Positions 22,901 to 32,993 of a DNA stretch of 64,000 bases are shown piece by piece; within the stretch, counting starts at the first letter, position 1, and every line of letters starts with the position of its first letter. Source of the stretch: Hypoxylon rubiginosum (Eukaryota > Ascomycota > Sordariomycetes > Xylariales > Hypoxylaceae); NCBI GenBank assembly GCA_902806565.1, contig CADCXA010000008.1, positions 372,001-436,000 of the forward strand, given 5' to 3'. A program made the translations under genes and the position numbers. The notes beneath the pieces are model-generated. The model was not told the origin of the DNA. It did no database searches and worked only from the letters and a program-made list of their open reading frames with translations.

Positions 22901-24467
22901 CAATTCCTTTACCCAGCGAGAGCCACTTCTTAGAGTCTCGCCTCCTAAGCTTGGTAGACCTGGAGAGGAGTTCCTCGCTTTCTCGCCTCAAAAGGAGTCG
23001 GAGTGTACGACAAGCTCGGGGTCTAGTAATTCGGAATTGGCCGCCACCATGCCGAAACACGCAGCACTACCTCCAACGCCGAACGTTCCGCTTACTGAGG
23101 ATGACATCTGGGATGAGTATAACGACTTCTTAGGCGAGGCTCCGCCTTCGGCTACTTCATCTCGAGGAATTCCTTTTCATCTGGAGACTTACGGGTCTAG
23201 GCTGGCAAAGGAATCAGGCAAGGCACCCGAATCGCCCACCATCCATACTAATCACGCCAAGGATGCCCGCGATTCAGTTGAGACCAGAAAGACTGCAACC
23301 TCGTCGAGCCACTTCAGCGCTGATATGACGGCCAGGATCAACGCTGCTTTTAGGTTCGGCTCAGATCCGCCTGCTACGCCATTTTCAGTCTCAGAATTCG
23401 TGTCTGGATACGGTGATCGCGATAGCGGCAACGCACAGCCGAACAAAGCTACTGTCACTGTTACTTCTCAACGGGATAGCTCGTCCTCGAATAAAAGCGC
23501 CAAGACAAAAAGGGGCTCCGTTAGCAGTCACAATAGCGAGGATACACCTCTTTCCCAGGTCAATCTTCGAGTTGGCTCAATGACAGTCAGCAAGTGGCTC
23601 ACGTTCGGCCATGTGCTGTTTAGTCCAGTTCGCGACGACCTCGTCAACGACACCGGCTCACTCAAACGCCAATCAATCCTTGTCATCGACGGCCTTGGAA
23701 ATGATGACTGGTCTTTCTATGCCGCTGAGACATATCCCGCTGCGACTTTCTTCAATTTGTCTCCCCGTGCGCCTCTGCCGCAAGAGCAACAAATCACCCC
23801 TTCTTTTCCCCTCTCGCCGCCGAACCATCACCAGATTCAATTCACCTCACATATGGATAAATTCCCTTTTGGACCAGACAGCTTCACGTCGGTGGTGTTT
23901 CGTTTCCCTTCCGCAGCCCCGGAATCTCACTACCGTAATGTCATTTCGGAGGCAAACCGAGTTCTCAAGCCCGGCGGATATATTGAGCTGTCCATTCTTG
24001 ATGTGGATTTGAACAATATGGGAACCCGTACCCGGCGTGCCGTACGACGCCTTAAAGAGCGTGTGAGCACACGGAACGCCGACTTCAACCTCAGCAGCAC
24101 GGCTGATCTCATGCTCCGACTCCTTGGAAAGAAGGGCTTCGTCGATGTTAAGACATGCCGCGTCGGTGTGCCTGTAGCAAGTGCAATTACCAGCCCTTCA
24201 GGTTTTAAAGGCAAGAAGGACGAGCGCAGTCTAGCGGAGATGATGAACGACAAGACAGAGATGGGCGATGAGAACATCACGAAGATGGTTTCGAAAGTAG
24301 GACGATGGTGGTATAACCGATGCTACGAGACCTCGACCGGAATGACTACTAGCATCTGGAACGACAAGTCACTGCTGGCCGAATGCGAGGAGTGGGGAAC
24401 GAGCCTCAAGCTCATGGTATGCCACGCAAGGGTGCCCGAAGCCAGAGGAAGAGTTGCAAGCATATGA
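19965..24467 (+). CDS. large disordered protein with C-terminal methyltransferase-like domain (1500 aa)
   Basis: A single intronless frame. ATG 19965 (GACATGG context) is preferred over ATG 19914, which has a poor context; the latter would add 17 residues. Residues 1 to about 1200 are serine-, proline- and arginine-rich with many SP/TP and basic clusters and no visible fold, suggesting a phosphorylated scaffold. Residues about 1210-1490 resemble a class I (Methyltransf_11-type) SAM-dependent methyltransferase. They have a first strand ILVIDGLGNDDW, then FPFGPDSFTSVVFRFP (motif II-like) and RVLKPGGYIELSILDVD (motif III-like). The canonical glycine-rich GxGxG loop is not present: DGLGND stands in its place, so SAM binding and catalysis are uncertain. 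Proteins of this layout are conserved in filamentous ascomycetes. No signal peptide or TM segment. Function unknown. Confidence 0.88.
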   Translation: MASIRLRSDSRTRPGDESRSRRMGGVMETSKQNFPPTLGQIARKEADNNRLGPPTIPQPRVQQSRIPQNASSRKPPTPKVAKPPLTHETQAWSTNSVSGTPTPSASATRGRSDSIKLPRAVLRRKPSNLSRERPGMQDQTRSDSRRTDSSSSIPRSRASLDSSAPYSDRSITASPVEIRTAHKLELPRTTTLPSRIYPELDRYRDIELPSYRGSPSIDVPFKLATDNLPPPTPLFSGGSSHSQLSTFSASPSTRFSESPGPGPYSRDTTPTSISSQSPGLFLPHRFPVAKIRQASPADTRPPVTKRRAGSIPNEVEAFGTDPHGLAAVREALTSSSSNSTVRPEDKKEKRTRRGPALAPPNPPPRKSSQKLKKLENGSQPGAPRVATKPAVKSPSPVRALRSPPYDKTQRSVASPQARPTPPSRPSRDGTPDLYSHFGGPIPVIHSNLSSTSLTDRRQSGQLAPSSLPRSTTPSSQDHSLSSRAPVTREPTPAPKSGIPKTTQPTQPTDRSKVSRTPSPAISFKTRFPIFGRRTKTAPEVPQVEKKEKSTRKGPAAGTGHEGYGRVGSVRRRSNSAANPSHGLQGPVSSSDSLASLQSTDPFLLERMNPVIIAGGEVVENRNTSFELARTESNQSIPSSRPGFGSRNYSSVSESSRDEMRQTLWPSAFPRASTQSRRPSDSSDSEAISMKSTIAFRRSIQRLRSPDRAPLNLPKPIVTRGVTSPSVANIETTILTDDSCTDSRPEPSRVQGEPKAAPKKLTKRAKSPRKWNLFSRSQSQPAKERKKKVEASVSAAVKPSSKPVPFYAIMDSSEQDDAEDLDVCEVLREAEVLVPYMPTNEHSQESPESSKSPEMTQIRRLQPQEPLLKSARDTAYPVKPQKAPMPKRQVTAANPAPSATPKARPSRLPQVGRIPKVVTSRPEQTSPKSFSRPFHRVSLQLPPPDLSRVDRNSVAKGPSPPRLPSPDRPQAEPSVITTGYNSFTQREPLLRVSPPKLGRPGEEFLAFSPQKESECTTSSGSSNSELAATMPKHAALPPTPNVPLTEDDIWDEYNDFLGEAPPSATSSRGIPFHLETYGSRLAKESGKAPESPTIHTNHAKDARDSVETRKTATSSSHFSADMTARINAAFRFGSDPPATPFSVSEFVSGYGDRDSGNAQPNKATVTVTSQRDSSSSNKSAKTKRGSVSSHNSEDTPLSQVNLRVGSMTVSKWLTFGHVLFSPVRDDLVNDTGSLKRQSILVIDGLGNDDWSFYAAETYPAATFFNLSPRAPLPQEQQITPSFPLSPPNHHQIQFTSHMDKFPFGPDSFTSVVFRFPSAAPESHYRNVISEANRVLKPGGYIELSILDVDLNNMGTRTRRAVRRLKERVSTRNADFNLSSTADLMLRLLGKKGFVDVKTCRVGVPVASAITSPSGFKGKKDERSLAEMMNDKTEMGDENITKMVSKVGRWWYNRCYETSTGMTTSIWNDKSLLAECEEWGTSLKLMVCHARVPEARGRVASI

Positions 24468-25965
24468 TACAGCCCTGGCTGATCAAATTTCGACACTTTA
24501 CGACCCTAACTAATTCACGACCCCTCCAACAATGATTTTGGCAATTTGGACTTCTCTTCTACGAACAACAACCCCCTTCTGCCCCAACCAAACAATCAAT
24601 TGGCAGTCTACATCTCTACCATGTGCACAGAATCCGCGCATCCCCTGGACATTCAGCATTTCCATTTCCATTATGGCGCAAGCAAAATTTTATAAGAGCA
24701 TCGCAAGAAATCATTTACACAAGATCTCAAGAGGGCGCGAGCCCAGGATGAAAAATCTAGTTTCTTTATTTATCAGATTATATGGGCAGGGACCAAACCA
24801 TCATACATACGAGCGGGAGACCGGGAAAACAGTACGGCTCCTGTGACTTGACTCCCTGTATCCTTGATTGGAACCACAGCGAAACACACACAAACACACA
24901 CCTTCACTTCGGAGTACATACACGAACGATTTTTATTCGCATTCTTATATTTTTCCTCACCTCCGCCGATTACGTCGGACATGCGGGAACTACTACTAAT
25001 ATCCTATTGCTCATTGTCGCGGGACCGGCCTCCAGGGAGACTCCTAACGCTCTTGGTTGAGAGTACTTTAGGATCTAGGATTGTTTCAAGGTATACTACG
25101 TTTTGGGAAATAGGGAGGCTCGGTCTTTTAAACAGCGGCAATGGCTGGCTATTGCAACTTCACACACGATCGCTCTAGCCGGCATCTAGTAGGGGGAACT
25201 ACGGGTGAGCGGAGGGCTCTGGAAGCGAGTTTTGTTTGGCGGCGCGACGAAAACGAAACGAAACGAAACGGGATTCTTTAAAGAAAGCATGGTGATGATG
25301 AAGTCATGACGTTTTTGATGTTTGACGATGTTCCGGGGAAGAAGACGGAAGACGGCGTGGAAGAAAGAAGCCCGGGGAAATTTGTTATGAGACGGAGAGT
25401 CCTTGAGTTAGCGAGCGCAGCGTGTCTTGAGATACCCCATTCTTTTCTAATAATGAAGCGAATTGAACACTACCTACATTCTTCTGCGTGCCTGTTTAAA
25501 ATGAGCGAACGAACAATTCGGATGATAGTACCCTAGTTTCATAGAATTTGCTATTGATCTAGAGAGAAGGACGATTTGCCATCGAATTAGTCACTATGAT
25601 ATAACGTGCATAGGTGCCAAGTTGAAGACTTTATAACTATCGCAACGGCCGGGTATCCGAGAAGAAAATTGTCTTTCCTCTCTTAAATGCTATGGCCTTG
25701 CCTATTCCCATTATCCAATCCATCAGGTATATATACATGTACAGGCGGTTGGTATACATCTATGTGCATGCATGAAAAATCCCACGAACCCATTTCCATA
25801 AACGCCCTCCCTATATGATGAAGGTACATGCTCGCCGGGTATATACAAGCTCGCAAGACAGACAGAAGAGTCGTAAGCCCCGGTAGCACCTGGCCCCGAG
25901 GCTGTATGTATGATCCGGAAATTCGTGCTCGGGCGTCGCATCCATCCCCCCGCCTCCGGCCGGCC
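24468..25965. other. intergenic, convergent 3' flanks
   Basis: 3' flank of the methyltransferase-like gene and 3' flank of the minus-strand P450. It contains a short GAAAC tandem run (about 25247-25270) and dinucleotide-rich stretches (CACA near 24890). No gene is supported. Confidence 0.6.
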
Positions 25966-27802
25966 TCAGTCCGTCCGCCTCCGGAACATGATCTCGGCCG
26001 TCATGCTGGGGCTCTTGGTCATCATGAACATGTTGGGGGCCGGCCGCGCCGCCTCGCCGTCCCTGAGCCGGATGTCGTACCGCAGCAGCAGGAGGGCTAG
26101 CACGAGCTTGATCTCGCAGCCCGCGAAGAAGCGCCCCGGGCACGCGTGCTTGCCGAGCCCGAAGTTCATGTTGGTGTCCCCGATGCTGGTGAACTGGTGC
26201 CGTCCGCTCGATGCTGCTGAAGCCTCGTCGCCTGATGATGATGCGGTCTGTTGGTGCTGTTGTTGCTGCTGGCGAAGCTTGAAGAACCGTAGTCCGTCGA
26301 ATACTTCTGGGTCCGAGTAGTACCGCTCGTCTACCGCGACGCCGGCCATTGGTGCGAGCAGGTCGGTGCCCGCGGGCAGATGTGTGCCGTCTGAAAGGTC
26401 GATCGGCTTCATGACTTTGCGGATGAAGGAAGCTATATGAGTGTAAGTTTAGATTTAGATTTACATATTAATGGCTTTTGTGATTGCCTCGGTATGCACT
26501 TACTGACGTTGCCGGACAGCCGCTGCGACTCCTTAATGAAACTGTCCAGCTTCTTGAGTCTTCCCATGCTGTCCTTTCTTGCCCAGGTTTCATCGTCGCT
26601 GAATACTTCGCGCGCTTCTTCGCGTAGTATCTCTTGCATATCTTGGTGCACCGCTAAGTCGTATATGCAGTCCGTCGTAAGATTGCCTGTCGTATGTATC
26701 GAAGCGGCGCTCAGGAGTAGCTGCAGCTTGGCCTGGATGAAGTAGTCCCTCTTCTGGTCCTCCGGTAGTGCATCCAACAGCCACTGGACGTAGTCGTCAG
26801 GCTTCTCGTAACCGGGGGTCTCAGAGTCGCGAAGCCGCTCATCGATGATAGGTGTTATCATGGCCTCTGCCTTCGCCAGGTCCTTCCGGATTGTTCCCAA
26901 TTCGGAGACTAGGTACTGCGCGACGGGCCGCATCCACGGCGGGAAGAACTGCAGCTTGATAACGGCGATGAAGGCCGTAATTGCAAAGTTGATGCTCACG
27001 TCCATCCATTCCTCTACACGGTTGAGAGCCGGTCCGACAAAGACGCGGCCGCTTAGACGGGCGACCGTTCGAATCATGAAAGGTTGGATCTTGAACGGAG
27101 TCCATTCTATTGTATTGATTAGCCAATTTATTTCGAGCAATACCATTTAAGTTATTTACCTTCGCATTCAGGGAACTCTGTGGCTAGGATGTGTTCGAGT
27201 TCCTCCTTGAGCTGGGGTGTCATCCGTGCGAGCTGGCCAGTCATCTTGCATTTCAGGAGCAATGACAATGTGTCGGTATGAGATCCCGCACAAAGACTAG
27301 TGTATTCACTCAACATAGCCTGTTCGAACTTTTAGCAAACGGTATCTCGTAAAGTTAGGTGATCTTTTAGACGAACCTCCTGTACCGCAGTCCTTGCGCT
27401 CAGGGTATCCTCCGGAAGGCCCTTGAGCTCACCAACCAAGGACGTCGGGATGATAGTTCTCACACCCTCAGTCGTCTTGATCTGATATACTCTATCACGG
27501 AACTAAAGAGATATTAGCATTAGACTCACACATAATACCATAGGAAGAATGCGCACCTTGGAATAGCTGTCCTTCACTAGCGTATCGGCGCTGAACATCC
27601 ATTTTAATCGGGACGCCTTGTAGAACGGCGCCGAAACACCACAATTCTTCTTACTAGGTTGGAAAAACCATATACAGAATAAAACAACGCTAATAGCAAT
27701 GTAATAGCTCAGACGGCTGCCGGCCAGCACTTGGTTAGGCAGAACGTCTGTCTCTATCGTGAAGTTGGTGCGAGGACCGGCATCTTCTACCATAGAAGGC
27801 AT
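25966..27802 (-). CDS. cytochrome P450 no. 1 (533 aa)
   Basis: Five exons: 27557..27802, 27377..27502, 27160..27319, 26504..27106, 25966..26432. All junctions are GT-AG and in frame, with introns of 53-71 nt. An N-terminal membrane anchor (LSYYIAISVVLFCIWFF, about residues 31-47) places it in the ER. The I helix has ASIHTTG in the oxygen-binding position. The K-helix E-x-x-R is ESQR. The heme loop is FGLGKHACPG with ligand C476. A glutamine-rich, serine-rich insertion (about 433-455) sits before the heme loop and is unusual. The GRVFVGP motif and overall order resemble the fungal ent-kaurene-oxidase-like/CYP68-type group, so a terpenoid or other secondary metabolite substrate is possible. No terpene cyclase is nearby. 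Confidence 0.95.
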
Positions 27803-29967
27803 TATGACTTAGGTAGGGAGAAAAGGGAGAGGGAAGAAAGGTAAAGAGAGAGTTTAGGAGAAAGGAAAACAAATAACACAGCCGTGACCCGCGTTGTACA
27901 CAGCTTCTATCATGTGTGTAATCGTTTTTTATACGGAGGCCGAGAAATAAGTAGGTTGAATCAAGGATACTGTTAGGCTCGAAGGTCAATCAAATAGACT
28001 TGAACCTGTTCGCTATTTTCTAATTTGAAGATCGCGGTGCTCATTCAATTGCCGTCCCGTGAGTGTAATGTAAATCGTGTAAGTCGGCGCCGGAAACTCT
28101 CAGTTCCTCCCACTATTGGACGGCAAACCTCACTTCCGGCTCTAAGAGTTGGAAGTGGATATAATGCCGGCGAGAATCAACAAACGGGATAAATCAAGAG
28201 AAAGAGGGGAGAGAAGGGGAAAAGAAGAATATGAAAGAATAGTTCGCCCAGCAAACCACGGGGATTAAAACATTTAACATGAATACGTTTCTCCTAACAA
28301 AGAGAGAATTGGAATACCGGTAGAAGTTCGAATCTAGAAACACTCGCGACCCCGTCGTGTCGTGTGTATAGGGAGAGAGACCCTAGCGACCTTACCAAAA
28401 CGGCCGTTCCCACTCGTATCTAGTGTTTGACGTCGGCTACTTTTGCCAGGTATTCTGTGCTCATGAGACCCAAGGGGGGGTTTACCTTGCTGCTGTTTTC
28501 GGTTTCCGACCAGGACCCTGAAACGAGGGTTGCTAGATTGAAGCTAAGAACCCCGGGACGTGCCATCTCCGGGGCCCTAACCCGGCTACGGTTCGCGGGC
28601 TTTGAGGCGCCTCACCTTTCTAGTTTAAGCAGGACAGCTCTTCTGTTAGGAATCAAAATTTCCATACTACCAAGGTAAATAATGATGGATACGGTAGAAG
28701 AAAATGACCGACGGATGCTTGTGCCGCAATTGACCATCCTCCTTGCTTCATGTACCTATGGAATGAGCAATAAATACTCCCTTCGCAAGCATTTCGATTC
28801 TAGATGATTGGACCCAGGCTGGAGGTACATATGTAGGAGGTACGATAGGAGGTAGGCAATAGGTACCCGTTGCGAAAATGACCCGACCCTTTCAATTCTT
28901 GGCGGTGTCTCAACGAGCAGATCCCCCGACAAGAAAAGCTCTTACCCGCCCGACCTTACAAGTCTGATCTTCACGCGTCAAACCTGCTCGTTTTGGGGCC
29001 GTCCAACGTTACTTTATCTCTCCCTACCTCCTAAGCTTTCGTCTCCGCTACAAAAGTCTGAGCTGAGCTTGCCTGGTTGATTGATCTGTGACCCGACCAG
29101 TCCAACAAGCATTTCGGATCGTCTTAGCGATGCGACAGGAGCATGGGGACCAAGGAGCCTGAGAGCCTGAGAGCCTGAGAGCCCTAGCTTTCCCGGCAGC
29201 GATTTGCGACGCTAGGCTTTCTAGGGCCAGCAGGGCAACTTCAGCCGGTACGTGTTCATGCGCCGAGGCGGCCCCGTAGCTTCGACCAGCCTTCTTCTAA
29301 GCTTCTACAGGCTTGTTTTCTTCTTACATCCGCTTTGCAATGACGTTGCTATTCCCCCTGAACTTCGAACTTGACCGATGAGCGGGGAGGAACCGGATAG
29401 ATCAGAGTCAGTGATGCTATGCCATGTTGTTATTGTGAGCGAAGATGACAGCGCAGGGGTGTATGCTATCGCTACGATGCGCTAGGTAACACGGTTCGAC
29501 ACAATACTCGATAGTAAGGCTCGTACTGTTTATATTCGAAATTTTGACAAGGACTATGGGAAAGCCGCTTAATTGTTGATACCCAACTATCTAGGTACTT
29601 TAAGAAAGCCTTGAAGACGATGAGCCTCCACAGCGTCCGTGAAGGTTGCATTCTTGATTGGCGCTGCGTTTACGCCATGAGCATATGACTTCTATGAGTG
29701 CTCTACTACTAGCCAGTAAGCATAGCTACCTACACGCTCTAATGCTTCTCAGGGTGTCACAACAGACTCACCCATACCCAATTGGCCAACATCTCTGTAA
29801 GGCTCTAGGCTAGGCTCCCTCACGATGATAAGAGGTGGAGGCGGTGCATGAGAGGCGCACACCTAGATGTCTATGACTTGGAAGCCGTCCGCACCCACGA
29901 GGGCACATATTTCTCTCATTCATTATCGCCCAGAGACATTGTCTTTTCGAAAGTATGCGACGACACT
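27803..29967. other. intergenic, divergent promoters
   Basis: Shared upstream region of the minus-strand P450 and the plus-strand ankyrin protein gene. It includes a short tandem repeat, GAGCCTGA-type, near 29156-29184. No ORF has recognisable content. Confidence 0.6.
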
Positions 29968-32565
29968 ATGGAGGCTATTGCTGCTGTTGGTCTCGCATCG
30001 AACGTTCTACAGTTCTTTGAATTCACAACTAAATTGATTCGTATTTCGAATGAACTCCGAAATGACGCAGCCTCGTCGGAAAACCAAGATCACCAAGTGA
30101 TTGCGACGCATTTGGAAGGACTTGCTCAAGGTATCAAAGACTCGGCTCAAGCGATCTCGCAGACATCTGCGACGGCATCATCTGAGGAGAAAGTACGTAG
30201 TAATGCCTTTGCTTTAATTCTTGGTTACTTTGGGGTTCTAATAGTCGGTTCGGTAAGGCTCTCCAACCGGTAGTCGATAGCTGTTGCGGACTTGCGAAGG
30301 ACCTCCTCGATCGCCTCAAGAAGTGCGGCATTCAACCCGGACATAATGCAAGTCGATTCCGGCGCGCCAAAGCAGCCTTCAAGGCTCTTTGGAACAAGAA
30401 GGAAATCGAGGAAATCTCGAATAGATTGCAGCTTCTCCGAAGCGAAATCAACCTTTGCTATACTGTTCAGATCAGGAAGACACAACTTGATCAGCAATCT
30501 ACCGCAGGCGACACCATCCAAGCAGTACGGCGCAAACTTGACGGTCTAGGCCCACTGATTGACGGCCTCAAGCGTGATATTGATGGAGCTGCGAACACCC
30601 AACGCTCCGAAATAATAAATTCAATCACCGAGTCGCGGGCTGAGAACTCTCAAATGCATGCTCAGGCAACACAGCAATCCCTCGCGCATCGAATCATCCT
30701 CTCTGAGAAGATCGACGACCTTCAAGCATCGGTAACGACCATGAACACAAACCTTAAGAAAGTTCAAAGCAGACAATCAGAAACCTTCGAATCTATCGCT
30801 CAAGTCAGGGTTCAGAATTCATCATTCCTTGCCAGGGCAACGCAACAAGTCCCCCTAGATAGCGACTCCAGCGCCTCGTTTCAAAACGTAATCCGGCCCC
30901 TTTTCGAAGAGTATATGGAAACGGTCCTTACGGGAATAAAAAAGGAGTATCGGACTGCGGCTCGGTCTGGGGCAGACCATACTCTGAAAGAGCTCCTCCC
31001 TATGCTCGACAAGATGCAATCTGGCAGCACGGAATCTCGGGAAAGCCCTGTTGACTTAACTGACGAAGGTAGAATAGAAGCAGACTGGGAGAGCTTGGAA
31101 CCGCAGGACTTTTCTGTCGAAGTTCGAAACGCTGAACGTCTACATAAGCAAGCCCCTTGCCAGCCGAATAAAAACAGTATATCTGTACTTTACCAGAAGA
31201 GGTGGCGGCGAGAAACTAGCCTAGGATGTTTCACGCTCATAATCAAGGATAAAGTGCAATTTGACCTCTTTGGACGTGCAACAGAGGTATACGAGCTTAC
31301 AGCACAATTCGTCCCTTCACCACGTTGGTTCGCTACAGGCTACTCGATGACATATGAATCTAAATCCGACGCAAGAGGAAGCCCGGGGTTTGGCTTGAAA
31401 CTAAAGACATATCGTGTTCTCGAACGTGATCATAAGGCCGTCGAGGCTATAAGAAAGGGCGACGTTTCCACTTTACAGAGCATGTTATCACAGAAGCTTA
31501 TTTCGCCTTCAGATGTAGATGAGTATGGACAACCGTTGCTCAAAGTAAGTCGAAGTATAAAATCAAATGAGTTACTAGCAGATGCTAATCAAACCCAGTT
31601 AGCTGTGTACTTTGGCAGGTTGGACATCTGTAAAGTACTGGTGCATAGCGGTGCAGATATCAATGCATGCAATAGGTAATGTGCCGCAGATTGACTACCC
31701 ATCATTGCACCATTAAGACGCATTTTAACGAATTCCCAGTTTCGGTTCCTCTATTTTAGAAACTGCGCTCGACCCCGAGAATATCCTCGCAGAGTTGCAA
31801 GGCCGAGACATACTTCACTACTTACTAGGTTTACCTGAGATTAAGCTAGAAGCTCTCCTAGAAAATGAGCGCATTATCTATCGTCTTGCATATGATTTTA
31901 CGCAACTATCACAGGAAACCCTGCCGAAGTTGCAAGAATGGGTATCAGTGTGCCGATTTATAGGTATCGATTTTAACATGCCGGAGTGCGACCCATTTCT
32001 AAACGAGATCATATACCTGTTTTCTTCCTACGACCCGGATTGGGAACTCACCGAAGACCGTACGGCGGCATTTGATGCAGCAATTCAGGAGAGAATTGGC
32101 TGCGACCGACTAGCAGATACTGTGGACATACCTGTGGCATACGCTGCTAACCTGATGATAGATTGTCTCTGGGAGGTTGAAGAAAAATCACTCATTGACG
32201 ATGACGAGTCATCCATTTTATCGGTTCCTTATCGACGCTATTATACCGATCACACTGCAGCCGAATGCCTAAAATTTTCGGAACACGTCATATCGAGGGG
32301 AATTGCTGAGCGTCCAGACTGTATCTTCGATAGTTACAACGATTTGACGATATCTGACAGGTTTTACAACACCCGTTGGCGGCATATCTGGGAGGAGATA
32401 CTGGAGGAGCATGGGTTCAATGTAGACTGGGTATACAAAGAGAACGAAAGACGGAAACGCGTGGTAACAGGGGAGACATCTGCTCACGAAGTAAGCGTTG
32501 GCATAGATGCTTCGGCAGTGCGAGATGTGAGACGGCGAAGGGGCTATGAGAACTCGAGCGACTGA
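29968..32565 (+). CDS. STAND-type N-terminal (HeLo/SesA-like) protein with coiled coil and ankyrin repeat, no NACHT (804 aa)
   Basis: Exons: 29968..30192, 30258..31544, 31599..31675, 31740..32565. The first intron uses an AAG acceptor (30257), chosen because it alone keeps frame (SSEEK-ALQPVVD); the nearer TAG at 30244 would shift the frame. The N-terminus (MEAIAAVGLASNVLQFFEF) is typical of the helical domains found at the front of fungal STAND/NLR proteins (HeLo-like or SesA). Residues about 130-300 are predicted coiled coil (heptad-like, Q/K/E-rich). Around 495-530 there is one clear ankyrin repeat (DEYGQPLL-KLAVYFGRLDICKVLV-HSGADIN). The last ~270 residues are acidic and unrecognised. No P-loop is present. 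The likely role is heterokaryon-incompatibility or cell-death signalling, by family analogy only. TTG-rich starts further right are not used. Confidence 0.85.
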
Positions 32566-32993
32566 AACAGTTTGGAAGAGGCATCTAGGATATTCGCCGG
32601 CGGCTAAGAACTCTCATTAACAATTTCATCAGGCGGTTCTCACAGTAGTCAGATAGGAAGTCAGCATGCAATACTTAGTAGACAAATAGAGCAAATATCA
32701 TTAATTTGAAAGTCCAACACCACCGTAGCAATGCAGATAGGTATACCATAAAACTCATGAGCGTCCATCCCCGAATACCTGGGTAGGTACTTTTACATGG
32801 CTGAACCCGTCGCCCCTTAAGACGCCCTAAGCCTTACTACCGAAAGCTGCCAAACAAGCTACCTCCGATTCCCTTGTTATCCTGTTATTTTTATCTTTCC
32901 ATGTCCGGTAATCCCTAGAACCACATTTCTGAAAAGGAGACAGAAGAAGCCATCCCAAGAACCAAAGTCCAACGCCCGACCCAAATCACACAC
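32566..32993. other. intergenic, convergent 3' flanks
   Basis: 3' ends of the ankyrin protein gene (plus) and the PAF-acetylhydrolase-like gene (minus). Nothing else is seen. Confidence 0.6.

Noticed and set aside
30193..30244. Use of the TAG acceptor at 30244 in the ankyrin protein gene
   Set aside because: It shifts the frame; the AAG acceptor at 30257 restores the conserved EEK-ALQPVVD continuation.
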